DNA of 64,000 nt from CAYMYN01 sp964394665 (GCA_964394665.1 CAYMYN010000021.1:29539-93538), one strand, 5' to 3'; positions 1-9,095 are shown, numbered from the stretch's first letter. The notes: generated by a model not told the origin, from the letters alone. Made by a program: numbers and translations.

Positions 1-66
1 GTCCAATGCCAGGCCCTCCGTGTCCGCGGTGACGGTCGCGCGCCCCGGGAGGAAGTTGGGCCGTGA
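1..66 (+). CDS. 3' end of an upstream gene (partial)
   Basis: A frame open from the window edge runs to a TGA at 64-66 and would add 21 residues ending EEVGP. The TGA lies inside GTGA, whose GTG at 63 is the start of the next gene. That 4-base overlap is the same coupling seen at many junctions in this window and is the main reason to believe the frame. The tail is too short to show any domain. By position it could be another step of the glycan cluster that follows, which is inference only. Confidence 0.45.
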   Translation, partial: VQCQALRVRGDGRAPREEVGP

Positions 67-2231
67 GCCCCCGGCGCATCGCCGCCCGGCTGGCCCTGGC
101 GGGGCTCACCGTGCTGCCGTTCCTGGCGGTCGCGCTGTGCATCCAGCGCTACGGCGGACACCTACCGCTGGAGGACCAGTGGGACACGCCCGGGCGCATG
201 TTCCAGTCGCAGCTCCAGGGGACGCTGCATTGGAAGCAGTTCTTCGTGCAGCACAACGAGGCCCGCAAGGCCTTCTCGAGCAGCGCCTGGATGCTGCTCG
301 CGCTGAACGGTTGGAGCGTGCGGGTCGAGATGTTCACGACTGCGTTGCTCGCGGCCGTGTGCGTGGGCTTGTGCTACCTGCTGGGGCGGCGCGCCCTGCC
401 GGGGGCGCCCCTCGCCCCGGCCATCCTGGCCGCCGGCGCGAGCGTGCTGCTCTTCAGCCCGATCGGGTTCACCGGGGACCCGCTGCCCTGGTTGTGGGGC
501 GTGAACCTCGAGAACGTCATCGTGGTCGTCGCCCTGGTCGGCGGCGTGAGCGCGAACGTGCTCCTGCGCGCCTGGACCCCGCGCTACCTGATCGCGATCG
601 CCTGCGCCCTGGCGGCGACCTACTCGTTCGCCAACGGGATGCTGCTGTGGGTGTTGCTCCACCCGCGCTGGGTGCTGGTGCGCCCGAGGGCGGAGCGCGC
701 CGCGACGCGGCCCGCCCCGGCGCTCGACGTGCTCTACCTCTCGGTGTTCGCCCTCGTGGTGGGCACGTACTTCTACGGCTACTTCAAGCCGCCCAGCTTC
801 CCGCCCTTCAGCGTCGCGCTGCAACGGCCCGACCAGGTGGCGCTGTTCTACCTGGCCTGGATCGGCGGGCCGCTCAGCCCGCGCCCGGGGAGCCCGGAGC
901 TCGCATCGGCCGTCGGCGCCGTGGCCGTGTCGTTGTTCGCCGTGGGCCTGGTCACGATCCTGCGCCGCGGGTTGTGGGCGCGCGCCTACCCGTTCGTGGT
1001 CTTCGGGGCCTACGTGTTGGTCTCGGCCGGCGCGGTGTCCCTCGGGCGCTCGACCTTCGGTCTGGTCGGCGCGTTGGCCTCGCGCTACTACCTGCACGTC
1101 CTGGTCTTCTACCTGGGCCTGAACGGGGTGCTGCTGCTCGCCTGGAGCGCGCGCGGCGAGCCGCGCCGCGGCCCCCTCCCGCGCCTCGCCCTGGTGCTCG
1201 TCGCCCTGGTCCAACTCGGACTCGTGGCGCACAACTGGCGCGTGATCTTTCCGCGCGACCTCGAACACTTCCACGCCCGCAACGCCCGCGGCGAGGCCGC
1301 CCTGCGCTTCGTGCGCCTCGTGCCCGACAACCCCGACCTCCAGAATCTGCACGAGGGCATGCGTCGTTTGGTGCCCCGCTATCACCTGCTGCGGGAGGCG
1401 GGCGTGCTGAAGGCCGAGGAGATCCCGGGGCGCCAGCGCATGCCGGTCGGGGACGCGGCGCTCGCTCTGGGCGGGCCGTTCACCCTGCGGACCGGCAAGG
1501 ACCAGGTGCGCCTGCAGGGTTCCCTGGCCCTGGGACCGGCCGCGCAGACTTTCAGCCACCTCGTGCTCGAGGCGCGCGCCGAGGTCGGGAACAAGTACGT
1601 CAGCGTGCTCCCGCTCTCCATCTTCCCGCGCGAGGCGGGGGGCGAGCGTCGCCGGGTCGACACCTGGATCCGGACCCAGAACTTCCCCGCGGACGCGGCC
1701 GAGCTGCGGCTCCTGGGCTACGACCCGCACGCGCGGCGGCTCGTGCCCCTCGAGCCGGTGCTGACGCTTCGCCCCGGGCGCGTGAAGGCCGCCGACGTCC
1801 TCCCGGTCGCGGGGCTCGAGCTGCGGCGCCAGGCCGGCGTGGGCGACTTCGACACCGTCTGCGACATCCTCCCCCGCGGGCGGGAGGAGTTCCCGATCCC
1901 CGCCGGCGCACCGCTCGAGTTCGTCGGCTGGGCGATCGATCCCCTGGGGCGGAGCACGGCGCGGCGCGCCTTCGTGCGCGCCGGCGGACGCCTCTTCCCG
2001 GCCCAGTACCACCTCCCGCGGCCGGACGTCGCGCGCAACCTCGGCGCACCCGAGCTGCTCGAGAGCGGCTTCTTCTGCATCCTCGACGAGGACCTCCTGG
2101 GGGACGACCGGGGCGGCCCCTTCCGCGTCGTGGTCGAGACCGCGGACGGGAGCTTCCTGGAGAGCCCGACCGGCCTGCGCCTGCGCCGGGTCGAGCGCGG
2201 CGGACCGCGGGAGGACTCCGGTGGTGGTTGA
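63..2231 (+). CDS. Polytopic membrane protein, possible GT-C-type glycosyltransferase
   Basis: 722 residues. About ten hydrophobic segments fill residues 10-400, followed by a soluble C-terminal part of roughly 290 residues. The first extracytoplasmic loop carries an acidic motif LEDQWD (36-41) and then QHNEARK (63-69). Acidic residues in the first loop are typical of GT-C enzymes that use lipid-linked sugars, and QHNE(H)R-like strings recur in uncharacterised bacterial members. GTG start at 63, overlapping the stop of the preceding frame; the 3' end overlaps the GT2 gene by 11 bases. The context (GT2, methyltransferase) suggests modification of a surface glycan or lipid at the membrane. Function is inferred; an O-antigen ligase or an unrelated transporter-like protein is possible. 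Confidence 0.7.
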   Translation: MSPRRIAARLALAGLTVLPFLAVALCIQRYGGHLPLEDQWDTPGRMFQSQLQGTLHWKQFFVQHNEARKAFSSSAWMLLALNGWSVRVEMFTTALLAAVCVGLCYLLGRRALPGAPLAPAILAAGASVLLFSPIGFTGDPLPWLWGVNLENVIVVVALVGGVSANVLLRAWTPRYLIAIACALAATYSFANGMLLWVLLHPRWVLVRPRAERAATRPAPALDVLYLSVFALVVGTYFYGYFKPPSFPPFSVALQRPDQVALFYLAWIGGPLSPRPGSPELASAVGAVAVSLFAVGLVTILRRGLWARAYPFVVFGAYVLVSAGAVSLGRSTFGLVGALASRYYLHVLVFYLGLNGVLLLAWSARGEPRRGPLPRLALVLVALVQLGLVAHNWRVIFPRDLEHFHARNARGEAALRFVRLVPDNPDLQNLHEGMRRLVPRYHLLREAGVLKAEEIPGRQRMPVGDAALALGGPFTLRTGKDQVRLQGSLALGPAAQTFSHLVLEARAEVGNKYVSVLPLSIFPREAGGERRRVDTWIRTQNFPADAAELRLLGYDPHARRLVPLEPVLTLRPGRVKAADVLPVAGLELRRQAGVGDFDTVCDILPRGREEFPIPAGAPLEFVGWAIDPLGRSTARRAFVRAGGRLFPAQYHLPRPDVARNLGAPELLESGFFCILDEDLLGDDRGGPFRVVVETADGSFLESPTGLRLRRVERGGPREDSGGG

Positions 2232-3231
2232 GGCGACTCGGATGGGCGAGCCCGCGCCCAGCGCGGTTCGGTCGGTCGCGATCATCGTGCCGGTGTTCGA
2301 CGACTGGACCTCCTTCGCGCGCCTGGCGCAGGAGCTCGACCGCGTCGCGGCGCAGCACCCCGAGTGGAGTCTGCACGTGTGCGCCGTCGACGACGGATCG
2401 GAGGGCGACTACCACGCATCGGCCCTGGTGGAGGGGCGCTTCGAGCACCTGGGGTCCCTGCGGGTCGCCGAGCTGGTCTGCAACCTCGGCCACCAGCGGG
2501 CGATCGCGGTCGGCATCGCGACGGCGCTCCTGGATCCGCTCTACGAGGCCGTGATCGTCATGGACGGCGACGGCGAGGACGATCCGGCCTACGTGCCCGA
2601 GCTGCTCGCCGAGCACGCGCGCCATCCCGAGTCCGTGATCATGGCCGAGCGCGGCGAACGCTCCGAGGGCCCGCTCTTCCGCGCCTTCTACAAGCTCTAC
2701 AAGGCGCTCTTCCGCGCCATGACCGGCCGGCGCATCGCCTTCGGCAACTACGGCCTGATCCCGCGGCGCGTGGCCGAGCGGCTCGTGTACCGGCCCGAGA
2801 TCTGGAACAACCTGGCCGCGGCCATCATCCGCTCGCGCTTCCCCACGCGCAGCATCTGGACGCGCCGCGCGAGCCGTTACCACGGTCGCTCGAAGATGAA
2901 CTTCGTGGCCCTGATCCTGCACGGCTTCAGCGCCATGTCGGTGCACAGCGACGTGCTCTTCGTGCGGCTCTTGTTGCTCTCCCTGGGTTTCGCCTCGCTC
3001 TCGGCCGCGGGCATCGTCGTCGTCAGCGTGATCCGGCTCACGACCGACCTCGCCATCCCGGGCTGGACGAGCACGATGGTCGCCGCGCTGACCCTGATGC
3101 TCGTGCAGTTCATCGCCCTCTCCGTGGTCGGTCTGTTCATGGTCCTGCAAGGGCGCGTGACGCCCACCGTCCTGCCCACCCTGGTCGCGCCGCTCTACCT
3201 GCGGGCCCTGCACACGCTGCACGCGCGATGA
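2221..3231 (+). CDS. Family 2 glycosyltransferase with C-terminal membrane anchor (DPM/GtrB-like)
   Basis: 336 residues. The N-terminal GT-A domain shows VDDGSEGD and the DxD-type metal/nucleotide site in VIVMDGDGEDDP, as in polyprenyl-phosphate mannosyl/glucosyl transferases. Two hydrophobic segments near the C-terminus (about residues 240-265 and 280-305) would anchor it in the inner membrane, as in GtrB. It would transfer a sugar from a nucleotide donor to polyprenyl phosphate, giving a donor for a GT-C enzyme; the gene just upstream is a candidate user. GTG at 2221 overlaps the previous gene by 11 bases; ATG at 2242 (MGEPAPS) is an equally good start. Its stop overlaps the next ATG (ATGA). 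Confidence 0.85.
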   Translation: MVVEATRMGEPAPSAVRSVAIIVPVFDDWTSFARLAQELDRVAAQHPEWSLHVCAVDDGSEGDYHASALVEGRFEHLGSLRVAELVCNLGHQRAIAVGIATALLDPLYEAVIVMDGDGEDDPAYVPELLAEHARHPESVIMAERGERSEGPLFRAFYKLYKALFRAMTGRRIAFGNYGLIPRRVAERLVYRPEIWNNLAAAIIRSRFPTRSIWTRRASRYHGRSKMNFVALILHGFSAMSVHSDVLFVRLLLLSLGFASLSAAGIVVVSVIRLTTDLAIPGWTSTMVAALTLMLVQFIALSVVGLFMVLQGRVTPTVLPTLVAPLYLRALHTLHAR

Positions 3232-3941
3232 GCTCGAACGACTTCGTCTACGTCGGCAGCGAGCTCGACCTGTTCGCCCAGGCCGAGAACTGGAAGCGCT
3301 ACTACGCGCGTTTCCTGCGGCGCTACGTCGCGGGCCGGGTGCTCGAGGTCGGCGCCGGCATCGGCGGCACGACGCGCACGCTGATGGACGCGAAGGCGAC
3401 GGACTGGACGTGCCTCGAGCCCGACGCCCAGATGGCGGCGCAGATCGCGGCCCAGATCGAGCGCGGCGAGCTGCCCCCGATCTGCACGGCGCGCCAGGGC
3501 GCGCTGGGCGAGCTCGCTCCCGAGGAGCGCTTCGACACGATCCTCTACATCGACGTGCTCGAGCACATCGAGGACGACCGCGGCGAGGTCCAACGGGCCA
3601 CGCAGCGCCTGGCGGCCGGTGGGCACCTGGTCGTGCTCGCCCCCGCGCACGGCTACCTCTTCAGCCCCTTCGACCAGGCCGTGGGGCACTTCCGGCGCTA
3701 CGACCGGCCGGGGCTGCTGGCCCTGGGGACGGCGGAGCTCGAACCGGTGGCCGCGCGGTACTTCGACTCGGTGGGCATGCTCGCTTCGTTGGCGAACCGC
3801 ACGTTGCTCAAGGCATCGAACCCCAGCCGCTCCCAGATCCGGCTGTGGGATCGGGTGATGGTGCCCTGCTCGCGCCTCCTCGACCCGCTGCTCGCCCACT
3901 CGTTGGGCAAGACCGTGGTCGTGGTCTGGCGCAAGCGGTAG
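3228..3941 (+). CDS. Class I SAM-dependent methyltransferase
   Basis: 237 residues. The SAM-binding motif VLEVGAGIGG is near residue 40, an acidic end of strand 2 (CLEPD) follows, and the motif IV region is LYIDVLEHIEDD. This pattern is typical of small-molecule or lipid methyltransferases next to glycosyltransferases. The ATG at 3228 overlaps the stop of the GT2 gene (ATGA), so the two are probably translated together. Its product probably decorates the glycan or lipid carrier made by the two preceding genes; the acceptor cannot be read from sequence. The stop lies three bases from the stop of the convergent M14 gene. Confidence 0.85.
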   Translation: MSSNDFVYVGSELDLFAQAENWKRYYARFLRRYVAGRVLEVGAGIGGTTRTLMDAKATDWTCLEPDAQMAAQIAAQIERGELPPICTARQGALGELAPEERFDTILYIDVLEHIEDDRGEVQRATQRLAAGGHLVVLAPAHGYLFSPFDQAVGHFRRYDRPGLLALGTAELEPVAARYFDSVGMLASLANRTLLKASNPSRSQIRLWDRVMVPCSRLLDPLLAHSLGKTVVVVWRKR

Positions 3942-3944
3942 GCG

Positions 3945-5723
3945 TCAGCGCAGCTCGATCTCGAGCGCGACGTCGCGGGCCTTCTCGCCGCTCCAGGTGA
4001 GCGTGGCGTTCCCCGTGCCGCGCACGATCCAGCGCACGCGCACTTCGCCGCGCGAGGGGATGCCGGCCTCGGAGACCAGGCGCTGCGGCTCGCGCTCGGC
4101 GAGCTCGATGCGTTCGGGCCGCCAGCGGTCGCGGCGGAACCCGCCGGCGAGCACTTCGAGGCCCTCGCCGCGCAAGGTGAACACGTCGGGTCGCCCGATG
4201 CGCTGCTCGGCGGCGCGCGCCGTGCGCGTCGGGATCGCGCGCGCGTTGCGGAACTGCACGTCGAGCGCCCACAGGCCAGCGCCGAGGTCCGTGATCTCCA
4301 GCGCCTCGACGTTCACCTGGGGCATGGCGCGCGCGTGGGCCACGCAGAAGAGGGCGTTGCGGTGCAGCAGCTCTTCCAGCATGAAGGTCGGCGGCACGCG
4401 GCCGACGTCCTTCTTGAAGCCGCCGATCTCGATCGCGCCGTACTGCGGGTGGTCGAAGGGCGTCCAGTCGACGAAACCCGCGCCGAGCAACAGCAGGTCG
4501 TCGAGTCGGTGCTGTTCGGCGCGCCCGCGGCGGCCGGCGGCGGCGTCGCCGGACAGTTGGCGATCGTTCCACAGCTCGTTGGTGAAGGAGAGGATGCCCA
4601 GGCCCTCGTAGGTCCAGGTGGCGAAGCCGCCGAAGACCGAGTAGAGGTCCTTCCAGATCACGAGGTAGCGGTAGAAGGGCAACATCGCCTCGCCATCGCG
4701 GCCCAGCTCGTCGAACACCGCCAGGTCGGCGCGCGGGTACTCGCCGAAGGCCTCGGCCCCCGGCCCGCGCAGGATCATGCCGCCCGAGTTGTGGAAGGAC
4801 TGCACCGCGGCGACGTTGGGGTGCTCGTAGAGGAACCGCGCGACAGCCCGCGCCTCGGGCCAGAAGAGGGGGTAGGGGCCCGCGCCGCCCTGCACGTGCT
4901 CGGGGTACCACCACGACGGCCAGGCGCGGTTCATGTCGTAGTTGCCCGGGCCGTCCTCGTTCACCCGGCCGTCGCCGTCGAGGTCGCTGCCCTCCGTGCC
5001 GAGCAGGACCCAGTCGCCGCGGATGCCGCGGTCGTTCGGCGGCACGGGCACGAGCACCCGCGGGTCGTCGGGATCGAGGCGGTGCGTGCCGTCCCCCGGG
5101 ACGTGCTTGCGCATCTGCGTGATGTGCCCGTCGCCGTCGAGATCGTCGGGCGGGTCCTCGTCGAAGCGTCCATCTCCGTCGTCGTCGAAGGGCAGGTAGC
5201 CCGTGCGCGAGGAGTGCGGCGAGTGGGCCGCGTGCAGCCAGGCGTCCCGCCCGTCGGGGTTGACGGTCGGCAAGAGGTAGAAGGAGACGTCGGCCAGCAG
5301 CTCGTCCACGCGCGGCGAGTGCCCGCGGTTCTCGAGCAGGTACCACGCGAGGTACAGCACGGCCTCGGAACCCTGCACCTCGTTGCCGTGCACGTTGGCG
5401 TCGATCCACATCGCGGGCTTCGCGTCGTGCGGGCCGCTCGCCGGGTCGTTGAGCGTGTACGCGCGCAGCTCGCGGCCCTGGACGCTCGTCCCGATCACCT
5501 CGTAGGAGAGCAGCTCGGGCCACTCGGCCATCAGGCGCTCGAAGTGCGCGTACAGCTCGTCGGTGTCGTAGAAACGGTTCCAGGGGATCTCGACCCGCGG
5601 GCGGTGCCCGGCGGCGAGGCCGGGGAAACCGGTGTGCGGGGGCGCGGGTTCCTGCGGCGCGGCGCCCTGGGCGGCGGTGGTCAAGAGGAGCAGGGCCAGG
5701 GCCGGGACGCTGCGCGAACTCAT
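3945..5723 (-). CDS. Secreted M14 zinc carboxypeptidase with acidic Ca-type loops
   Basis: 592 residues with a signal peptide (residues 1-22, LALLLLTTAAQG). All M14 landmarks are present: HxxE in VHGNE (H112, E115), NPDGRD (155-160) for substrate binding, the third zinc ligand in SFHNSGG (H311) and a catalytic glutamate in FTNELW (E384). Between strands are acidic D-x-DGDG loops (around 180-190, 194-200 and 248-258) resembling calcium-binding loops, an insert also present in the paralogue upstream. The enzyme should trim peptides outside the cytoplasm. The ATG overlaps the stop of the paralogue by four bases (ATGA), so they form one operon. A longer upstream frame exists but has no protein-like sequence; the signal peptide fixes this start. 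Confidence 0.9.
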   Translation of the reverse strand: MSSRSVPALALLLLTTAAQGAAPQEPAPPHTGFPGLAAGHRPRVEIPWNRFYDTDELYAHFERLMAEWPELLSYEVIGTSVQGRELRAYTLNDPASGPHDAKPAMWIDANVHGNEVQGSEAVLYLAWYLLENRGHSPRVDELLADVSFYLLPTVNPDGRDAWLHAAHSPHSSRTGYLPFDDDGDGRFDEDPPDDLDGDGHITQMRKHVPGDGTHRLDPDDPRVLVPVPPNDRGIRGDWVLLGTEGSDLDGDGRVNEDGPGNYDMNRAWPSWWYPEHVQGGAGPYPLFWPEARAVARFLYEHPNVAAVQSFHNSGGMILRGPGAEAFGEYPRADLAVFDELGRDGEAMLPFYRYLVIWKDLYSVFGGFATWTYEGLGILSFTNELWNDRQLSGDAAAGRRGRAEQHRLDDLLLLGAGFVDWTPFDHPQYGAIEIGGFKKDVGRVPPTFMLEELLHRNALFCVAHARAMPQVNVEALEITDLGAGLWALDVQFRNARAIPTRTARAAEQRIGRPDVFTLRGEGLEVLAGGFRRDRWRPERIELAEREPQRLVSEAGIPSRGEVRVRWIVRGTGNATLTWSGEKARDVALEIELR

Positions 5724-7453
5724 CGGGTCACCTCGGCCTGCACGGTCCCGCGGGCGAAGTCGCTGTCGAGGGCGAGGCCCAGGCCCTCCGGCGGGGACTG
5801 CACCAGCCAACGCAGCTCGCGTCGGGCGCCGACGCCCCCGAGCCCGCGCACCAACTCGAAGGGCGGGCCGGCCAGGATGCGGGCACCGGAGGGCAGCTCG
5901 GGGGAGATCCGCACCGGGCGCACCGTGCGCGCGCGGCGCGCGGCCGCGGTCTCGAGCGGCAGCAGGGCGTCGTTCCGCAGGGTGCCCGTGAGCTCGACCA
6001 GGCCCGGGGCCAGCTCGCGCGCGCGGACCTCGACGAGGCGCGGGCGCGGCAGCAGGGCGCCCAGGGAGACGAAGAAGTCGAAGTGCGCTTGGGCGAGCGG
6101 CGCGTGCTGGGCCGGCGGGGGTTCGAGCCGTGCGTAGGGGGCCCAGCCGCCGAGCTCGACCGGGCCGAGCTCGGGGTGCTCGAAGGGCGTCCAGTCGAGG
6201 AAGGCGCCCTCGACGCCCTGGGACTCGAGCCAGGCCAAACGCCGCGCGTCCGGTCCGGGCTTCGCGGCCGGCGTGGCCGGCGTCTCCGCGGCGTCCTCCG
6301 CGGGTCCTGCTTCCGCGCTCTCCTGCGCGCTGCGCGATCGCGGTCCGCGGCGCTCGGGCGTGCCCTTGGGCTCCTCGAGCGGGATCTCGAAGGGCGTGAT
6401 CGCGAGCGTCACCAGGCCGCGGTGATGGTAGGCCCAGCCCTGGAAGGTGCCCGCGTCGTCCTCGGAGCCCTTGGCCTGGTTGCCGCTCGCCTCGCGGTAG
6501 CGCCGGCCGAGCTCGGCGAGCCACGGGCCGTCCTCCGCCAACACCTCGCGCGGCGGCAGTCGCCCGCGGCCCCGGCCGCCCTCGGGGGCGGTCTTGGGGT
6601 CCTTGACGAGGTTCATCAGCTCGCCGTAGGCGACGACCAGGGCGATCTCGGGGTGCGCGAGCACGAAGTCGCACAGGGCCTGCGTCTCGGGCTCGTCGGT
6701 GGCGAACAGGCCCGCGCGCGGCGTGTGCTCCTCGAAGGCGTGGGGGAAGTTGCGGTTGACCTCCGCGTCGAGCGGCGGATCCTCGCCGACCTCGCCATCG
6801 CCGTCGTCGTCGCGGCCCTCGGGCAGGAGCTTCCAGCGTCCGCGCTCGCCCTTGGCCCGCTCGGCCGGCACCAACACGCGCGCATCGGCGGGGTCGGGGA
6901 TGAAGGTGCCCTCCTCGTCCAGGATGCGCATCCAAGCCACGATCCCGTCCCCGTCGAGGTCGGCCACGTCGTCCTCGCCACCCCGGCCGTCGCGATCCCG
7001 ATCGACGCCGTGCCCGCTGCCGCGGCGCTCGCGGCGCGGCGTCTCGAAGCGTGCCTCGCAGGCGTCGAGGTTGGCGCGCGGCACGACGTAGATCGTCGTC
7101 GTCGCGAGCAGCTCCGCCCGCGCCCCGTCGAGCTCGCCGCCGCACAGCTCGCGGGCGTGGTGCAGGGCGAGGGAGCTCGTGTACGCGAAGGGCCCCTCGA
7201 GGCCGGCCACGAGCAGGATCGCCGGGCGCGCGCGCTCCCCATCGGGCGCGCCGATGCGCAGCACCTCGATCGGCCGCCCGGCGCGCGAGAGCCCGAGGGT
7301 CTCGAGGGCGCAGCGCTCCGGATGGGCCTGGGCCAGGGCGCGCAGCTCGCCCGAGAGCTCGGCGTGGGAGAGGGGTTGGAGCGACGCGTCCGCGGGTCGC
7401 TCCTGGGGGACGGCCAGCAGGGAGCCGGCGAGGAGGGCGAGGGTCGGGATCAT
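5720..7453 (-). CDS. Secreted M14-like protein lacking zinc ligands (probable pseudoenzyme)
   Basis: 577 residues with a signal peptide (1-15). Fold, acidic Ca-type loops (DRDRDG, DLDGDG, DDDGDG) and C-terminal layout follow the M14 carboxypeptidase encoded next to it, so the two are paralogues. The zinc site is gone: VHGNE is replaced by LEGPF (85-89), NPDGRD by NLDACE (128-133), and the FHNSGG histidine falls in AYGELMN. A glutamate remains where the catalytic base should be (TPFEIP). It therefore probably does not hydrolyse peptides and may bind substrate, act as chaperone or partner of the active paralogue. First gene of the pair; TAGGAT at 7484-7479 lies 25 bases before the ATG. Confidence 0.85.
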   Translation of the reverse strand: MIPTLALLAGSLLAVPQERPADASLQPLSHAELSGELRALAQAHPERCALETLGLSRAGRPIEVLRIGAPDGERARPAILLVAGLEGPFAYTSSLALHHARELCGGELDGARAELLATTTIYVVPRANLDACEARFETPRRERRGSGHGVDRDRDGRGGEDDVADLDGDGIVAWMRILDEEGTFIPDPADARVLVPAERAKGERGRWKLLPEGRDDDGDGEVGEDPPLDAEVNRNFPHAFEEHTPRAGLFATDEPETQALCDFVLAHPEIALVVAYGELMNLVKDPKTAPEGGRGRGRLPPREVLAEDGPWLAELGRRYREASGNQAKGSEDDAGTFQGWAYHHRGLVTLAITPFEIPLEEPKGTPERRGPRSRSAQESAEAGPAEDAAETPATPAAKPGPDARRLAWLESQGVEGAFLDWTPFEHPELGPVELGGWAPYARLEPPPAQHAPLAQAHFDFFVSLGALLPRPRLVEVRARELAPGLVELTGTLRNDALLPLETAAARRARTVRPVRISPELPSGARILAGPPFELVRGLGGVGARRELRWLVQSPPEGLGLALDSDFARGTVQAEVTR

Positions 7454-7520
7454 GGTCGGAGCGCGGGGGCCGGCCCGGATCCTACTCCCCCGTCCCCCGT
7501 CCGTCCCGCCACGGGCCGGG

Positions 7521-8123
7521 TCAGTCTGGCGCGGCCATGGCGAGCGGGACCCCGACCTGGGCCTCGAAGGTCAGGCGATGTTCGTCGTCGGCCCGCGCGC
7601 TCTCGAGCAAGAGCTGGATCACGTTCAGGCGCATGTCCTGCGTTTCGACGACGCGACCGCCGTGCTCGAAGCGCCAGGTGGCGTCCTGGGCCGCGAACAT
7701 GCGGTGGAAGATCGCCTGGGCCTGGCGGGCGAGCGCACCGGCGAGGTGGGCGGGGCTCACGAGCCCTTCGCGCACGAGGTAGCGACCGATCACCAGCCGC
7801 TCCGCGCTGGCGGCCTCGAGCGCCGGGTGGAGACGGGTCTCGCTGAGGGCCCGTTCGTCGATCAGGACCTGCCCCAGACGCTGATCCGTGCGCGGCAGGT
7901 CGCCCTGGGCGAAGACGACCGCGCCGTCCTGCAATTGGACCGTGAAGCTCTCGATCGGCGTCTGCACGCGCAGCACGCCGCTCTTGCGCAGGCCCGAGAG
8001 CCACGCGAGGAGGTCCGAGATCGGGACCACCGCCGAGTGGCCGGAGAGCAGCGTCGTGCGACGCCCCGGGGGGCCTGCGTTCGGGGTGGAGGTGGGTGCC
8101 GGGGTCCGCTCGTCCTGGCTCAT
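7521..8123 (-). CDS. DUF4388 (PATAN-like) domain protein
   Basis: 200 residues. The N-terminal half holds the DUF4388 pattern: ISDLLAWLSGLRKSGVLRV, then VQLQDGAVVFAQGD and RLGQVLI. The C-terminal half contains a second helical stretch followed by WRFEHGG. DUF4388 proteins occur in signalling and gliding/polarity systems of myxobacteria, planctomycetes and others; biochemical role unknown. I chose ATG at 8123 because GAGG lies six bases before it; a GTG 12 bases further upstream is possible. It stands alone between the M14 pair and a sulfotransferase on the same strand. Confidence 0.75.
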   Translation of the reverse strand: MSQDERTPAPTSTPNAGPPGRRTTLLSGHSAVVPISDLLAWLSGLRKSGVLRVQTPIESFTVQLQDGAVVFAQGDLPRTDQRLGQVLIDERALSETRLHPALEAASAERLVIGRYLVREGLVSPAHLAGALARQAQAIFHRMFAAQDATWRFEHGGRVVETQDMRLNVIQLLLESARADDEHRLTFEAQVGVPLAMAAPD

Positions 8124-8183
8124 GGGGTGCCTCACCGACCCCGATCGGAGCTTCCTGTCCCGGACTTGAGCGACGGGCGCCCC

Positions 8184-9095
8184 TCAGGAGAGGTTTCCGA
8201 CGGCCGTGCCGGCGGCGCGGCGCGCGCGGGCGCCCTCCAGCGTCCACTCCGGATCGGTCTCGTAGCCCAGGCGCAGCAACAACCCGTTCCAGCGCGCCTT
8301 GAAGGCCGCGACCAGCGCTTCGTCGAAGTGGTTGACCCAGTCCCCGCCTTCGCCCTTGCGGTAGTGGCTGCGGGCGTCCTCCTGGCCCTTGCCTCGGCCG
8401 CCGGCGAGCTTCTCGAAGCGGTTGTCGTGCACGATCCCGAGCAGGCGCTCGGGCGGGAGCGAGTCGAAGGGCACGCGCAGGGGCTGCCAGCCCCCGGAGA
8501 GGCGGTGCGTGATGTTGAGCGTGGAGCGCACGAGGTAGGGCAGCCAGCGCGCCTTGTTGTAGTGCCGCTCGTCGAGCACGCCGAGAAACCGGAAGACCTC
8601 GAGGAAGCCGCGGTAGGGATCGCGGGTGAAGGTCTCCTGGCGCAGCTCGAGCACGTCCTCGCGCCCGTAGTCCCAAGCCTCCATCTGGGACAGGAACTGC
8701 GCGCTGAACTCGAGCTCGAGCAGGAGTCCGGCGGCCTTGTCCGCGCGCTGCAGCGCCTCGCGGTGCGGGACGAGCTCGGGCCAGGCGTGGGTCGGGTGGC
8801 TGCCGCGGTGCGAGAAGTAGGCCGAGACCAAGAGGTCGCGGGGGTCGCGCACCAAGTGGAAGCCGCGCAGGGGCGGCAGGCCCGCGAGCTGCCGCGCGTC
8901 GGCGTTGACGTAGCTGATCCAGTCCAGGCGCCGGGCTCGCACGTGGCCCGCCAGATCGCCGCCGAACTGGCGTGCGTCGTACAGATAGTCGAAGCGCCAG
9001 CCCGCCTCGACGCAGGCCGTCTCGGCGATGTTGTGCACCCAGGTCGAGGCGCACTTGTGGTGGCCGAAGAAGGCCAGGAGGGGCGGGCGAGCCAT
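8184..9095 (-). CDS. Sulfotransferase family protein
   Basis: 303 residues. The PAPS 5'-phosphosulfate loop is near the N-terminus (FFGHHKCASTWVH) and the 3'-phosphate motif follows (LVRDPRDLLVSAYFSH); both are diagnostic of Sulfotransfer_1/3 folds. It would move sulfate from PAPS to a hydroxyl, most likely on a sugar given the flippase and GT4 genes upstream in the same direction. The ATG at 9095 puts the P-loop about ten residues from the N-terminus as usual; an upstream TTG (9119) adds only DPAPPPP-type filler. A TAGGGT hexamer (9124-9119) lies 23 bases before the ATG. Confidence 0.85.
   Translation of the reverse strand: MARPPLLAFFGHHKCASTWVHNIAETACVEAGWRFDYLYDARQFGGDLAGHVRARRLDWISYVNADARQLAGLPPLRGFHLVRDPRDLLVSAYFSHRGSHPTHAWPELVPHREALQRADKAAGLLLELEFSAQFLSQMEAWDYGREDVLELRQETFTRDPYRGFLEVFRFLGVLDERHYNKARWLPYLVRSTLNITHRLSGGWQPLRVPFDSLPPERLLGIVHDNRFEKLAGGRGKGQEDARSHYRKGEGGDWVNHFDEALVAAFKARWNGLLLRLGYETDPEWTLEGARARRAAGTAVGNLS

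Noticed and set aside
162..2285. 707-codon open frame antisense to the GT-C-like gene
   Set aside because: Composition is dominated by Gln, Arg, His, Glu and Pro repeats typical of an antisense shadow in GC-rich DNA; the plus-strand frame has membrane helices and motifs.
5724..7145. Extension of the active M14 frame upstream of its signal peptide
   Set aside because: The extra sequence is Arg/Ala/Gly-rich, overlaps the whole paralogue in another frame and precedes a clear signal peptide start at 5723.
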